NCBI GenBank assembly: GCA_015066045.1
Contig: SVPD01000010.1
Span: 1-60,871 of the forward strand
Reading direction: 5' to 3'
Origin: Oscillospiraceae bacterium
Lineage (GTDB): Bacteria > Bacillota > Clostridia > Oscillospirales > Acutalibacteraceae
Length of the DNA: 60,871 nt
Part shown: positions 17,274-25,775 of the stretch, piece by piece
Numbering within the stretch: the first letter of the stretch is position 1
Layout of the letters: every line of letters begins with the position of its first letter
Translations under genes and position numbers: made by a program
The notes under the pieces: generated by a model
Databases searched by the model: none
What the model saw: the letters and a program-made list of their open reading frames with translations, nothing else
What the model was told of the DNA's origin: nothing

Positions 17274-18899
17274 TTATTTGGTTTTTACGGTCTTTTTAGC
17301 TGACCAGGCTGAATAAATCTTCTTTCCGTCCACGGTTTTATAGGCACGGATGCGGACATAGTATTTTTTCTTGCTTTTCAGCTTTTTTACGGATACGCCG
17401 GAGCTGTCTGCCTTTTTAACGGTTTTGGTATCTGCGCCCGAAAGAGAGGATTTCAGACCGTACTGTACCTGATAACCCGTCACTGCACCCGATACAGGCT
17501 TCCATTTCAGCTTGAAGCCCTTTTTAAGAGCAGAAATTCCCGTTACGCTTACCTTCTGAGGCTTTACGGTAAAGAAAAGCTCTTCCTTGCTTCCGTAATT
17601 ACCCTTCAGAGAAACGGTAACCTTATATTTTCCCACATTCTTTCTTCCCTTAGCATAGGAAACAGTATAGCCGCCGTTTTTACCCGAGGTGAGGACCGCA
17701 CCGTTAGTGAGAGCTACCTTAACCGAGGGCTTTCGTGCCTTACCGTTGTAGGTGTACTGCGTCTCGGAAAGCTCCAGCTTGTAAATCAGCGTGCGTGCGG
17801 TCAGACCGTAGGACTTTTTATCCCATACTAAAATCTCTTTACTGTTATTATCCTTATAGTAAATAACAAATTTCTTGTAAAGATTTTGCAGCTTTTTGCT
17901 GCCCTTTTTCTTTATGAGAGCATAAACATCTGAGCCGTGGCTTTCGGGATTTTTGTAAAGAAGCTTGGCAAATTCAGGCATAAAGTCATCATAGGCACTC
18001 ATATCCAGAAGTGTCATAGACTGCTTGAGCTTATCCTTTCTGAGGTCCTTTTTACAGTACTTCCATCGCTCGGTGCTTTTATTTACTATGCTTTTGCCTG
18101 CCTGCTCTATGGTGGAGCCTACCTTGAACATATCCCCGTAGCAGTAATCTATGTCTACCTTTTTATAAATCTCATAATCCCACTCGTCCCAGCCGTAGCC
18201 GCCGAAATCGAACTGAGAAAGGAGAAGATAGTCAGTGTAGTTATGATAAACCTGCACATAGTCCGTATTACCCGACTGACAGTTAGTACCGAAATCAATC
18301 AGAGCAAATTTCTGTCCGAAAATCTTGACACCCTTTTCGAGCATAATTTTCGTATCCTCCACATTCATGCATCCGCTATAGCCGATGTTACCGTGGCCTG
18401 AATATTTCAGCACGATATTTTTAGAGGGAGTCTTTTTATCCACTACACGGAAAAATTCTACAAAGGCATCACGGAGAGTTTCGCTGCTTTTACTCATATT
18501 TTCCGTATCCTTACAGGGAACGCTCTTAAGACAGAAGGACTCCCTCCACTCTACATATTTTTTTAGTCCCGAGGGAGTGCTGACATCGCAGCTGAAATCA
18601 AAGCCCTCTTTTTCATTATGCTCCACATCATTTGGGAACTTATAAAGATTTATTCTGTCCTCCCAGATGATTACATCATAAAGGATGTAGCCCTCTTTGT
18701 CCTTTTCGGGCACAGCCGTATGTACACCGCCCCAGTTGTCACTGTAGCCGCAGGTGGCGAAGGAGCTTCTGATAACCACGGCGGGATTTTTCTTGGTGAT
18801 TTTGTGAGTGCTTTTAGCCGCAGAGCTTTCAAAGGAAAGCCCGCAAAGCATAGTAAGCAGCATCACGGCAGTCATTAAAAATGAAACGATTCTTTTCAT
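17274..18899 (-). CDS. Secreted clostripain-like (C11) cysteine peptidase candidate with Fn3 tail
   Basis: 541 residues. Signal peptide about 1-28. The N-terminal half has the look of a caspase-fold C11 domain: a strand ending in the candidate catalytic His (KYSGHGNIGYSG, His169) and a second strand ending in a candidate Cys (ALIDFGTNCQSGN, Cys207), in the order and spacing of clostripain. The usual D-A-C-L-M motif is not conserved. Residues about 375-445 form a YNGKARKPSV-type beta domain common in clostridial surface proteins. The C terminus is an Fn3 domain rich in Lys (KKYYVRIRAYKTVDGKKIYSAWS). GAAAGGAG precedes the ATG. Peptidase activity is inference. Confidence 0.65.
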   Translation of the reverse strand: MKRIVSFLMTAVMLLTMLCGLSFESSAAKSTHKITKKNPAVVIRSSFATCGYSDNWGGVHTAVPEKDKEGYILYDVIIWEDRINLYKFPNDVEHNEKEGFDFSCDVSTPSGLKKYVEWRESFCLKSVPCKDTENMSKSSETLRDAFVEFFRVVDKKTPSKNIVLKYSGHGNIGYSGCMNVEDTKIMLEKGVKIFGQKFALIDFGTNCQSGNTDYVQVYHNYTDYLLLSQFDFGGYGWDEWDYEIYKKVDIDYCYGDMFKVGSTIEQAGKSIVNKSTERWKYCKKDLRKDKLKQSMTLLDMSAYDDFMPEFAKLLYKNPESHGSDVYALIKKKGSKKLQNLYKKFVIYYKDNNSKEILVWDKKSYGLTARTLIYKLELSETQYTYNGKARKPSVKVALTNGAVLTSGKNGGYTVSYAKGRKNVGKYKVTVSLKGNYGSKEELFFTVKPQKVSVTGISALKKGFKLKWKPVSGAVTGYQVQYGLKSSLSGADTKTVKKADSSGVSVKKLKSKKKYYVRIRAYKTVDGKKIYSAWSAKKTVKTK

Positions 18900-19027
18900 A
18901 ACGGTTCTCCTTTCTGCTTAGGGTGGCGAGCATAATCCGAACCCCGTTTTTTACGGGCGGATTTCCGCCAACACTTCGTTAAAATACTCGTAAATCTTAA
19001 CAAGACAACACTGTAAATTTCAATTTA

Positions 19028-19708
19028 TCAGTAAAACACTGTTACCAATATAATAGTAAGCAGGCCGCATATGCCGATTGCGACGCCGCTGAGGGCTGAC
19101 TGAATTTCACCGATTTCAACAGCCTTTGATGTGCCGATAACATGGCTGCAGGTACCGATGGCAAGGCCCTCTGCAACGGCTGACTTAACCCTGAAAAGCT
19201 TCGCAAGTGAGGGGGCAAGCACTGCTCCCACGACACCCGTAAATATAACGGCAATTACCGTTATGCCCTCCATTCCGCCGTTCATAAGGGAAACGTCAAG
19301 AGCAATAGGCGTTGTGCAGCTTTTGCCGATAAAGGACGCCTCTATAGCCTTGTCTGCACCGAAAAGCCTGCAAAGTCCGACCACGCTCAAAATACTTGTG
19401 ACTGAGCCCGCAAGGCAGCTGACGACAATGACAAGAGCATATTTTCTGACGGTTTTGAGCTGCTTATAGATGTTCACTGCAAGCAGGGCAGTTGCAACGG
19501 GCAGAAGATTTGTGAGAAAAGCATTGTCAGCCATATACTTTTCATAGGAAATCAGACCTGACCGAACAAAAAGCACACAACAGATAATCGCAAAAAGTAA
19601 CGGGTTGAGAAGCGGTGTTTTCAGCTTCGAAAACAAAAGTGAGCCAACGCCGAAGGACAGTACGCTCAGAAATAAACCGAACAAGGGTGAAGCAAGCACT
19701 GTTTCCAT
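19028..19708 (-). CDS. lrgB: LrgB/CidB-family membrane protein
   Basis: A 226-residue polytopic membrane protein of the LrgB family, the second half of holin/antiholin-like LrgAB systems. These affect autolysis in staphylococci and have been linked to pyruvate or glycolate transport elsewhere. Family segments are FGVGSLLFSKLKTPLLNPLL, FIGKSCTTPIALDVS, VVGAVLAPSLAKLF and ATGTCSHVIGTSKA-like (GLAIGTCSHVIGTSKAVEIGE). The length is normal. Its start overlaps the lrgA stop (TAATG). No LytSR regulator lies nearby. Confidence 0.9.
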   Translation of the reverse strand: METVLASPLFGLFLSVLSFGVGSLLFSKLKTPLLNPLLFAIICCVLFVRSGLISYEKYMADNAFLTNLLPVATALLAVNIYKQLKTVRKYALVIVVSCLAGSVTSILSVVGLCRLFGADKAIEASFIGKSCTTPIALDVSLMNGGMEGITVIAVIFTGVVGAVLAPSLAKLFRVKSAVAEGLAIGTCSHVIGTSKAVEIGEIQSALSGVAIGICGLLTIILVTVFY

Positions 19709-20079
19709 TATTCCTTCTCCCCTTTCTGCATTTTCATAATGAGCATAGCGGTAAGTGCCGTTACGCCGTAAACTACAGGCGTTGTTACAAGGACTATAAG
19801 CAAAAACAGAACAAGATTTTCTCTGATTATATCAAGATATTGCAGTACCTTTACTCCGTACGGAATAAAAAGAACTGCCATATTGGACGTAAGAAATTCT
19901 GCAGTAGCTTTGATGCTTTCAAATTTCAAGGCTTTTACAACAAGAAGTAAAAGCAAAATTATCATACTTAACACACTTGCCGAAAAGTCAAAGGGAAGAA
20001 GCTCTGCAATAAAGTCCCCTAAAAGGCACACACCGAATATAACGGCAAGCTCGACAGTTATATGTAACGGTTTTTTCAA
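19708..20079 (-). CDS. lrgA: LrgA/CidA-family holin-like membrane protein
   Basis: A 123-residue protein with about four transmembrane helices, matching the LrgA/CidA family. Supporting segments are VFGVCLLGDFIAELLPFDFSASVLSM, a conserved Phe in FLTSNMAVLFIPYGVKVL and a basic C terminus (MKMQKGEKE). It is the first gene of a two-gene operon with lrgB and has its own promoter. In known systems the pair forms a membrane complex; the substrate or role here is not shown. Confidence 0.88.
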   Translation of the reverse strand: MKKPLHITVELAVIFGVCLLGDFIAELLPFDFSASVLSMIILLLLLVVKALKFESIKATAEFLTSNMAVLFIPYGVKVLQYLDIIRENLVLFLLIVLVTTPVVYGVTALTAMLIMKMQKGEKE

Positions 20080-20099
20080 AATGTATCACCCCGATATTT

Positions 20100-20128
20100 A
20101 TTATAACTTAATCCGTTTTCAACTGCAA
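20100..20128 (-). promoter_or_regulatory. Promoter of lrgAB
   Basis: Minus strand TTGCAG (20128-20123), 17-bp spacer and TATAAT (20105-20100), about 20 bp upstream of the lrgA start. The -35 is off-consensus, which would fit regulated expression. Confidence 0.6.
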
Positions 20129-20236
20129 ATATTATATCCTTAAGAGGAATAACTGTCAATTGTTTTGGCAGTTTTGTTTTTGGGGTTATGATAAGAAAGC
20201 ACTGTAAAAACACCTGAATAGTGATTTTTATTCGTT

Positions 20237-20854
20237 TCAGATGTCAAAATCAGACTCTTTTCCGAATGTCATCCGCTCCCCCGTCACGGGATGAACGAAG
20301 GATATACAGCAGGACCACAGGGCGAGTATTTTACTCTCCCGTTTACTGCCGTAGCGTCTGTCACCCACGATGGGCATTTTCCGTGAGGCTAACTGAACTC
20401 TTATCTGATGGGTTCTGCCCGTATGAAGCCTTATTCTCATAAGAGAGAGACCGTCTTTTTCCGCTAAAACCTTATAACTTAAAGCCGCCCTTTTCACGCC
20501 ACGTCTTTCCTTTTTTACGGTAAAGGCCTTATTTTTACCTCTGTCGAAAAAGAGCAGATCCTCCATAGTCCCCTCTTTTTCCTCGGGGACACCCTCCGCC
20601 AGAGTCAAATATTCCTTTTCCATGGTACGGTCGGACACCTGCGCAGAAAGAGCTGCGGCGGCCTTCTGATTTTTGGCGAAAACCATAACTCCGCCCACCT
20701 CTCTGTCGAGGCGGTGAACGGGATAAATCTCCGTGCCCGTATGCGCCGAAAGCAGAGAAAGCATCGTTGCTTCATTCTCTTTGCCCTGCTGAGAGAGAAC
20801 TCCTCTTTCCTTTATGCATACAATCAAGGCTCTGTCTTCATAAAGTATTTCCAT
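20237..20854 (-). CDS. RluA-family pseudouridine synthase
   Basis: Isomerises uridine to pseudouridine in rRNA or tRNA. The catalytic Asp is in HRLDREVGGVMVFAKN, and GRTHQIRVQLASRKMPIVGD is the second family signature. There is no N-terminal S4 domain and the protein is short (205 residues), so it is an RluA-type single-domain enzyme. The target site cannot be read from sequence. I chose the ATG at 20854 over an in-frame GTG three codons earlier because GGTGGG is then well spaced. The rny terminator lies directly upstream. Confidence 0.88.
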   Translation of the reverse strand: MEILYEDRALIVCIKERGVLSQQGKENEATMLSLLSAHTGTEIYPVHRLDREVGGVMVFAKNQKAAAALSAQVSDRTMEKEYLTLAEGVPEEKEGTMEDLLFFDRGKNKAFTVKKERRGVKRAALSYKVLAEKDGLSLMRIRLHTGRTHQIRVQLASRKMPIVGDRRYGSKRESKILALWSCCISFVHPVTGERMTFGKESDFDI

Positions 20855-20868
20855 TTTCTTCACCCACC

Positions 20869-20900
20869 AAAAAAAGGAGCCGCCATCCGCGACTCCTTTT
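20869..20900 (-). terminator. Rho-independent terminator of rny
   Basis: Minus-strand stem AAAAGGAG/CTCCTTTT with a 13-base loop and a run of T, just after the rny stop. It ends about 15 bp before the next gene's start, so the pseudouridine synthase either depends on read-through or has a promoter I could not see. Confidence 0.85.
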
Positions 20901-20904
20901 ATAA

Positions 20905-22455
20905 TTATTTAGCGTAATCTACCGCTCTGGTCTCACGGATCATATTTACTCGGATCTGACCGGGATATTCGAGCTCCTGCTCGATTTTTTCTACGATACT
21001 GTGAGCCAGAAGAACCATTTCTTCATCACTGACTGCCTCGGGCTTGACGAGAATACGAACCTCACGGCCTGCCTGAATTGCGAAGGCGCTGTCTACGCCG
21101 CTGAAGGATTTGGAAATCTTCTCGAGAGACTCGAGACGTTTGATGTAGTTCTGGAGATTTTCTCTTCTTGCACCCGGTCTTGCAGCTGAAATGGCATCAG
21201 CGGCCTGAACGAGACAGGCAACGATGCTTTTCGGCTCTACATCACCGTGGTGAGCGTGGATAGCATTTACAACGATATCGTTTTCCTTATACTTTTTAGC
21301 TGCCTCCACACCGAGCTCGATATGTGAGCCCTCCTGCTGATGGTCGATAGCCTTACCGATATCGTGGAGAAGACCTGCACGGCGTGCAAGCTTCACATCC
21401 ACACCGAGCTCAGCGGCCATAAGACCTGCGATGTAGGAAACCTCCAGTGAATGATTCAGAACATTCTGACCGTAGCTGGTACGGTACTTAAGACGGCCCA
21501 GAAGCTTCACAAGCTCATTATGGACACCGTTTACACCCGCATCGATAACGGCTCTTTCACCGGCCTGCTTGATGGTCTGGTCAACCTCACGCTTGGCCTT
21601 TTCGTGAATCTTTTCGATAAGAGCGGGATGGATTCGTCCGTCACCGATGAGTCTTTCGAGAGTGATTCTCGCTACCTCTCTGCGAACGGGATCGAAGGAT
21701 GAAAGGGTGATAGCCTCGGGGGTGTCATCGATGATGAGATCCACACCTGTGATGGTTTCGAGTGTACGGATGTTTCTGCCCTCACGGCCGATAATTCTGC
21801 CCTTCATTTCGTCGTTGGGAAGAGCAACCACGGAAACCGTAGCCTCTGATGCATGGTCAGCGGCGCAGCGCTGAATAGCAGTGGTAATGATTTCACGGGC
21901 AAGATTTTCGCTTTCCTCACGAACCATCTGCTCGTATTCCATAACCTTGACGGCCTTTTCTCTTTTGAGATTTTCTTCGATTGTATTTATTAAATCGATC
22001 TTAGCCTGCTCTTTTGTATAGCCCGATATTTTTTCAAGCATTTCTAACTGACTTCTTTTGATGCTTTCTGCTTCGGAAAGTTGGTTTTCAGCCTGCTTGA
22101 TTTTTTCGTCAAGCAGTTCTTCTTTTTTCTCTAAGTTTTCAGTTCTTTTATCAAGACTTTCTTCCTTCTGGATCATTCTTCTTTCCTGACGCTGAACCTC
22201 GTTTCTTCTTTCACGGAGTTCCTTATCAGTTTCATTTCTGAATTTATGAATTTCATCCTTGGCTTCGAGAATAGCCTCTTTTTTCTTCGTTTCGGCCTCA
22301 GCAACTGCCTGGTTGACAATGCGGATAGCCTCTTCATTAGCGGAGCCGATAAGTGCCTCAGCGGTCTTTTTTCTGTGTGCCTGACCTAAAACGAAGCCGA
22401 GAACACCGAATACCACTGCACATACAGCGCCGATTACAATATATAACCAATCCAA
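20905..22455 (-). CDS. rny: Ribonuclease Y
   Basis: Membrane-anchored endoribonuclease that initiates mRNA decay in Firmicutes. 516 residues: an N-terminal transmembrane helix (about 3-25), a long coiled coil (about 30-185, rich in Glu, Lys and Arg), a KH domain ([26 protein letters not shown]) and an HD domain with [12 protein letters not shown]. The length is normal. The start codon is TTG, preceded at the right distance by AAGGAGGTG. It has its own strong promoter and terminator, so it is a single-gene unit. Confidence 0.97.
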   Translation of the reverse strand: MDWLYIVIGAVCAVVFGVLGFVLGQAHRKKTAEALIGSANEEAIRIVNQAVAEAETKKKEAILEAKDEIHKFRNETDKELRERRNEVQRQERRMIQKEESLDKRTENLEKKEELLDEKIKQAENQLSEAESIKRSQLEMLEKISGYTKEQAKIDLINTIEENLKREKAVKVMEYEQMVREESENLAREIITTAIQRCAADHASEATVSVVALPNDEMKGRIIGREGRNIRTLETITGVDLIIDDTPEAITLSSFDPVRREVARITLERLIGDGRIHPALIEKIHEKAKREVDQTIKQAGERAVIDAGVNGVHNELVKLLGRLKYRTSYGQNVLNHSLEVSYIAGLMAAELGVDVKLARRAGLLHDIGKAIDHQQEGSHIELGVEAAKKYKENDIVVNAIHAHHGDVEPKSIVACLVQAADAISAARPGARRENLQNYIKRLESLEKISKSFSGVDSAFAIQAGREVRILVKPEAVSDEEMVLLAHSIVEKIEQELEYPGQIRVNMIRETRAVDYAK

Positions 22456-22558
22456 AGTAGCAGCACCTCCTTCTTTTTAAAATTATAATATCACCGTTAG
22501 GTTCATCAAAAGAATTACAGTAATGTTACTCGAATGACAGTTTCGCACTATCCTGTAT

Positions 22559-22587
22559 ATTTTAAAACAATTTACACAATATGTCAA
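22559..22587 (-). promoter_or_regulatory. Promoter of rny
   Basis: Minus strand TTGACA (22587-22582), 17-bp spacer and TAAAAT (22564-22559), leaving a 5' leader of about 95 nt. Confidence 0.8.
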
Positions 22588-22649
22588 GTCTAACAGGGTT
22601 AATTTTGATTAAAAATTTATATAATCTGAATAATTTTTCTTTTTACAGA

Positions 22650-22713
22650 ACAAAAAGACCGTAGAGAAACGCTGACATCCCATAAGGCAGGATTTGTTTC
22701 TCTGCGATCTTTT
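22650..22713 (-). terminator. Rho-independent terminator of gdhA
   Basis: Long minus-strand stem with arms AAAAAGATCGCAGAGAAAC and GTTTCTCTACGGTCTTTTT and a loop of about 26 bases. It is symmetric, so it may act in both directions. Confidence 0.8.
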
Positions 22714-22730
22714 TAATATTTATTATCTCA

Positions 22731-24074
22731 TCAGATAAGGCCCTGTGCCATCATAGCATCGGCAACCTTAAGGAAGCCTGCGATATTGGCACCTGCTACA
22801 AGATTATAGCCGAGACCGTACTGCTCAGCAGCTGCTGCAGAAGAGTCGTGAATGTTTTTCATAATCTTCTTAAGCTTTACGTCAACCTCTTCCTCTGTCC
22901 AGCTGAAGCGCATAGCGTTCTGGCTCATTTCGAGAGAGGAGCAGGCTACACCGCCGGCGTTTACTGCCTTTGAGGGAGCGACTGCCTTACAGTTTTCCAT
23001 AAGATAAGCCATAGCCTCGTTAGTGGTGGGCATATTTGCTACCTCTACATAGTAGGGTACACCGTTGGCTACGAGCTGCTCTGCTTCCTTCATACCGATT
23101 TCGTTCTGGGTAGCGCAGGGCATAGCGATGTCAACCTTGACGCCCCAGGGCTTTTCTCCTGCATGGAACTCTACGCCGAATTTATCTGCGTAATCCTGTA
23201 CCTTATCTCTGCCTGAAGCTCTCATTTCGAGAAGATAGTTAATCTTTTCCTCTGTAATAACACCGTCGGGATCGTAGATGTAGCCGTCGGGACCTGAAAG
23301 GGTTACTACCTTACCGCCCAGCTCTGCTACCTTCTTAGCCGTACCCCATGCTACGTTACCGAAGCCTGAAACTGCGACAGTCTTATCCTTGATATCCTCA
23401 CCGAAGTGCTTGAGCATCTCTACCACATAATATGTAGCACCGTAGCCTGTAGCCTCGGGGCGGATAAGAGAGCCGCCGTAGGAAAGACCTTTACCGGTGA
23501 GAACACCGTTTTCGAAGTTACCGTTGATTCGTCTGTACTGGCCGAAAAGATAGCCGATTTCTCTGCCGCCTACACCGATATCACCTGCGGGAACGTCGAG
23601 AGAGGGACCGATGTGTCTGCTGAGCTCTGTCATAAAGGCCTGACAGAAGCGGAGAACCTCTCCGTCACTCTTGCCTCTGGGATCGAAGTCACTGCCGCCC
23701 TTGGCACCGCCCATAGGAAGGGTGGTAAGGCTGTTTTTAAAGGTCTGCTCGAAGGCGAGGAACTTCATAATACCTGTGTAAACAGAGGGGTGGAAGCGAA
23801 GACCGCCCTTATAGGGACCGATAGCACCGTTAAACTGAACTCTGTAGCCTGTGTTTACCTGCACCTTGCCCTCATCGTCTACCCATGTAACACGGAAGCT
23901 TACTGTTCTTTCGGGCTCTACCATTCTTTCGAGAAGGGCAGCCTTTTCGTATTCGGGATGCTTTTCCACTACGGGCTCAAGTGAAGCGAGAACCTCTGTT
24001 ACTGTCTGCACAAACTCAGGCTCGTGGGGATACTTTTTTGCGACTGAATCGATTACATTCTGTACATAACTCAT
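22731..24074 (-). CDS. gdhA: Glutamate dehydrogenase (NADP-type, hexameric)
   Basis: Interconverts glutamate and 2-oxoglutarate plus ammonia. At 447 residues it matches the bacterial NADP-type hexameric enzyme in length and motifs: GGLRFHPSV, the catalytic-Lys segment LPMGGAKGGSDFDP, GDIGVGGREIGYLFGQY and the Rossmann motif GFGNVAWGTA. Cofactor preference is inferred from overall type, not tested. A 300-bp divergent region separates it from the LUD gene. A TTGCAT/TATAAA pair with a short spacer lies there, but I would not call it a firm promoter. Confidence 0.95.
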   Translation of the reverse strand: MSYVQNVIDSVAKKYPHEPEFVQTVTEVLASLEPVVEKHPEYEKAALLERMVEPERTVSFRVTWVDDEGKVQVNTGYRVQFNGAIGPYKGGLRFHPSVYTGIMKFLAFEQTFKNSLTTLPMGGAKGGSDFDPRGKSDGEVLRFCQAFMTELSRHIGPSLDVPAGDIGVGGREIGYLFGQYRRINGNFENGVLTGKGLSYGGSLIRPEATGYGATYYVVEMLKHFGEDIKDKTVAVSGFGNVAWGTAKKVAELGGKVVTLSGPDGYIYDPDGVITEEKINYLLEMRASGRDKVQDYADKFGVEFHAGEKPWGVKVDIAMPCATQNEIGMKEAEQLVANGVPYYVEVANMPTTNEAMAYLMENCKAVAPSKAVNAGGVACSSLEMSQNAMRFSWTEEEVDVKLKKIMKNIHDSSAAAAEQYGLGYNLVAGANIAGFLKVADAMMAQGLI

Positions 24075-24315
24075 TTAATTCCAAACTCCTTTTATACCCT
24101 GAAAAGGGCGAATAAACATTAAAGTTATTAACGCTTTAATGTGTGATGAAAAATATTTTATACCTATAATGTCGAAAATGCAAGAAAAAAATAAAACCGT
24201 ATTTCAATTTTGTAAATAAAACAAAAAGTTTTTATACATACCTTATTTTTTTATATATAATCTACAAATAAGCCCAATAAATTTCGTAGACAGATGTATA
24301 TTAATCCACAAAGTA

Positions 24316-24344
24316 TTGTAATAAGGCGCTTTATTTGCTAAAAT
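24316..24344 (+). promoter_or_regulatory. Promoter of the LUD-domain gene
   Basis: TTGTAA (24316-24321), 17-bp spacer and TAAAAT (24339-24344), in the 300-bp A/T-rich divergent region between gdhA and this gene. The rest of that region (24075-24315) shows no gene or RNA. Confidence 0.65.
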
Positions 24345-24374
24345 ACTCATATAAAAAGAAAAAGGAGAATTTTT

Positions 24375-25013
24375 ATGTCACATCTTTTTACTGCCAGAGA
24401 AAATCAGGCCAAATCAATTATAGCCGCTCTCGAAAAGAGAAATATGACCGGCCATTACTGCGCTACCAAGGAGGAATGTCTTGCTCTCGTGCTTTCTCTT
24501 ATGCCCGAGAGCAGCAGTGTCGCCTGGGGCGGAAGCGAAAGCATAAAGGAATGCGGTATCCCCTCGGCTCTTCAGGAAAGCGGAAAATACACCGTCTACG
24601 ACAGAAGCCGCTATGTAACACCCGCAGAGCAGAAGCAGTTTTATGCACTGGCCTTTCAGTCGGACTATTTCTTTATGAGCACCAACGCCATTACTCTCGA
24701 CGGTGAGCTGGTAAACATCGACGGAGCGGGCAACCGTTTATCCTCTCTCATTTTCGGACCTGAGCACGTCATCGTGGTGGCAGGTATGAATAAGGTCGTA
24801 GCCAATGTAGAGGAGGGCGTGAGACGCACGAGAAACATCGCCTCTCCCCCGAATACCGTAAGACTCAATAAAAACACTCCCTGTGCCGTTACGGGTAAAT
24901 GCGGGGACTGTATGTCACCCGACTGCATCTGTAACCAGATAGTCATTACCCGCAGAAGCAGAGACAAGGACAGAATCCACGTTATTTTAGTCAATGATAA
25001 CCTAGGATTTTAA
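24375..25013 (+). CDS. LUD-domain protein (lactate-utilisation C-like)
   Basis: 212 residues of the LUD (DUF162/LutC-like) family. Family segments are SVAWGGSESIKECGI, FFMSTNAITLDGELVNIDGAGNRLS and VAGMNKVVANVEEGVRR. The C terminus has a four-cysteine cluster (CGDCMSPDCIC) that might bind an iron-sulfur centre or zinc. In LutABC operons such proteins assist lactate oxidation, but here it is a single gene with no LutA or LutB, as is common in Clostridia, and its role is unknown. AAAGGAGA precedes the ATG. Confidence 0.88.
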   Translation: MSHLFTARENQAKSIIAALEKRNMTGHYCATKEECLALVLSLMPESSSVAWGGSESIKECGIPSALQESGKYTVYDRSRYVTPAEQKQFYALAFQSDYFFMSTNAITLDGELVNIDGAGNRLSSLIFGPEHVIVVAGMNKVVANVEEGVRRTRNIASPPNTVRLNKNTPCAVTGKCGDCMSPDCICNQIVITRRSRDKDRIHVILVNDNLGF

Positions 25014-25094
25014 TTAAATATATTTATTTTATCTCCTTCTTATGCAACAAAACCCCGTTATATTTTATCCTATATAATGAAAGGGGCTGATTGA

Positions 25095-25721
25095 ATGAAA
25101 AAGAGAATCAAGACTGTACTTACGGTTTTTCTTGTCTCAGCAGTCATAGCTCTGACTGTCATTACGGGCGGTTACATAAAAATACGGGTAATGGAGAGTA
25201 AGCTCCACCCCGTAACAGAGCCGTTTTCATCAATGAAGGTGGTTCCGATGTGCGTGGATTACATCTTTCCCTTAAGTGACACGGAAAAGAGCATCGGATG
25301 GTCGGACTATACATTTATCGGCACCGTGGAGGAAGTTCTCGGCACGGAATATAATGAGCTCGAATACCTTTGGAACGAACACTGGTTCGGTCTTTATGAC
25401 AGTGATCCCATCACCCACTACCGCATAAAGGTAAAGCATAACATAAAGGGCAAAGCACCCGAAGAGTTCACCATGCTTTGCTGGGGCGGTCAGCAGCCGA
25501 ACGGAATGCTCAGTGATATGAACCGTGCGATGCCCGAAAAGGACACCACCTATGTTTTCATGTGCACTGACTCCGGAGAAAATGACAGCAAGATTTATTT
25601 TCACACCTCTCGCTATCTCGGAGACAAAAAATGGTATGAAAGCTCCGGTAACAGAGACGAGATTATCAGGCAGTATGAGGAGTATTATAAAAATCAGGAT
25701 TTAAGTGTGAGAATCGACTGA
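25095..25721 (+). CDS. Membrane-anchored protein of unknown function
   Basis: 208 residues. The N terminus (about 8-28) is a hydrophobic anchor or uncleaved signal. The remainder is a soluble, presumably external domain with alternating strands (SDYTFIGTVEEVLGTEY, HYRIKVKHNIKGKAPEEFTML, KDTTYVFMCTDSG). Such a pattern is seen in small surface proteins of Firmicutes, but I do not recognise a named family. A TATAAT lies 14 bp before the ATG with GAAAGGGG as ribosome site. A terminator follows. It appears to be a single-gene unit. Confidence 0.7.
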   Translation: MKKRIKTVLTVFLVSAVIALTVITGGYIKIRVMESKLHPVTEPFSSMKVVPMCVDYIFPLSDTEKSIGWSDYTFIGTVEEVLGTEYNELEYLWNEHWFGLYDSDPITHYRIKVKHNIKGKAPEEFTMLCWGGQQPNGMLSDMNRAMPEKDTTYVFMCTDSGENDSKIYFHTSRYLGDKKWYESSGNRDEIIRQYEEYYKNQDLSVRID

Positions 25722-25738
25722 CACGAATAATAAAGCAG

Positions 25739-25773
25739 AAACAGGTTACCCGTGAGGATAACCTGTTTTTTTC
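25739..25773. terminator. Bidirectional terminator between convergent genes
   Basis: Perfect stem AACAGGTTA/TAACCTGTT, then TTTTTTT on the plus strand. It lies between the converging ends of the unknown gene and aspS. Confidence 0.85.
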
Positions 25774-25775
25774 AA

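Noticed and set aside
19028-20079. Prophage holin/antiholin pair
   Set aside because: The genes match chromosomal LrgA/LrgB families and no phage lysis or structural genes are close.
23406-23984. A 192-codon antisense frame inside gdhA
   Set aside because: It is a shadow of the strongly biased gdhA codons; no start signal and no protein-like features.
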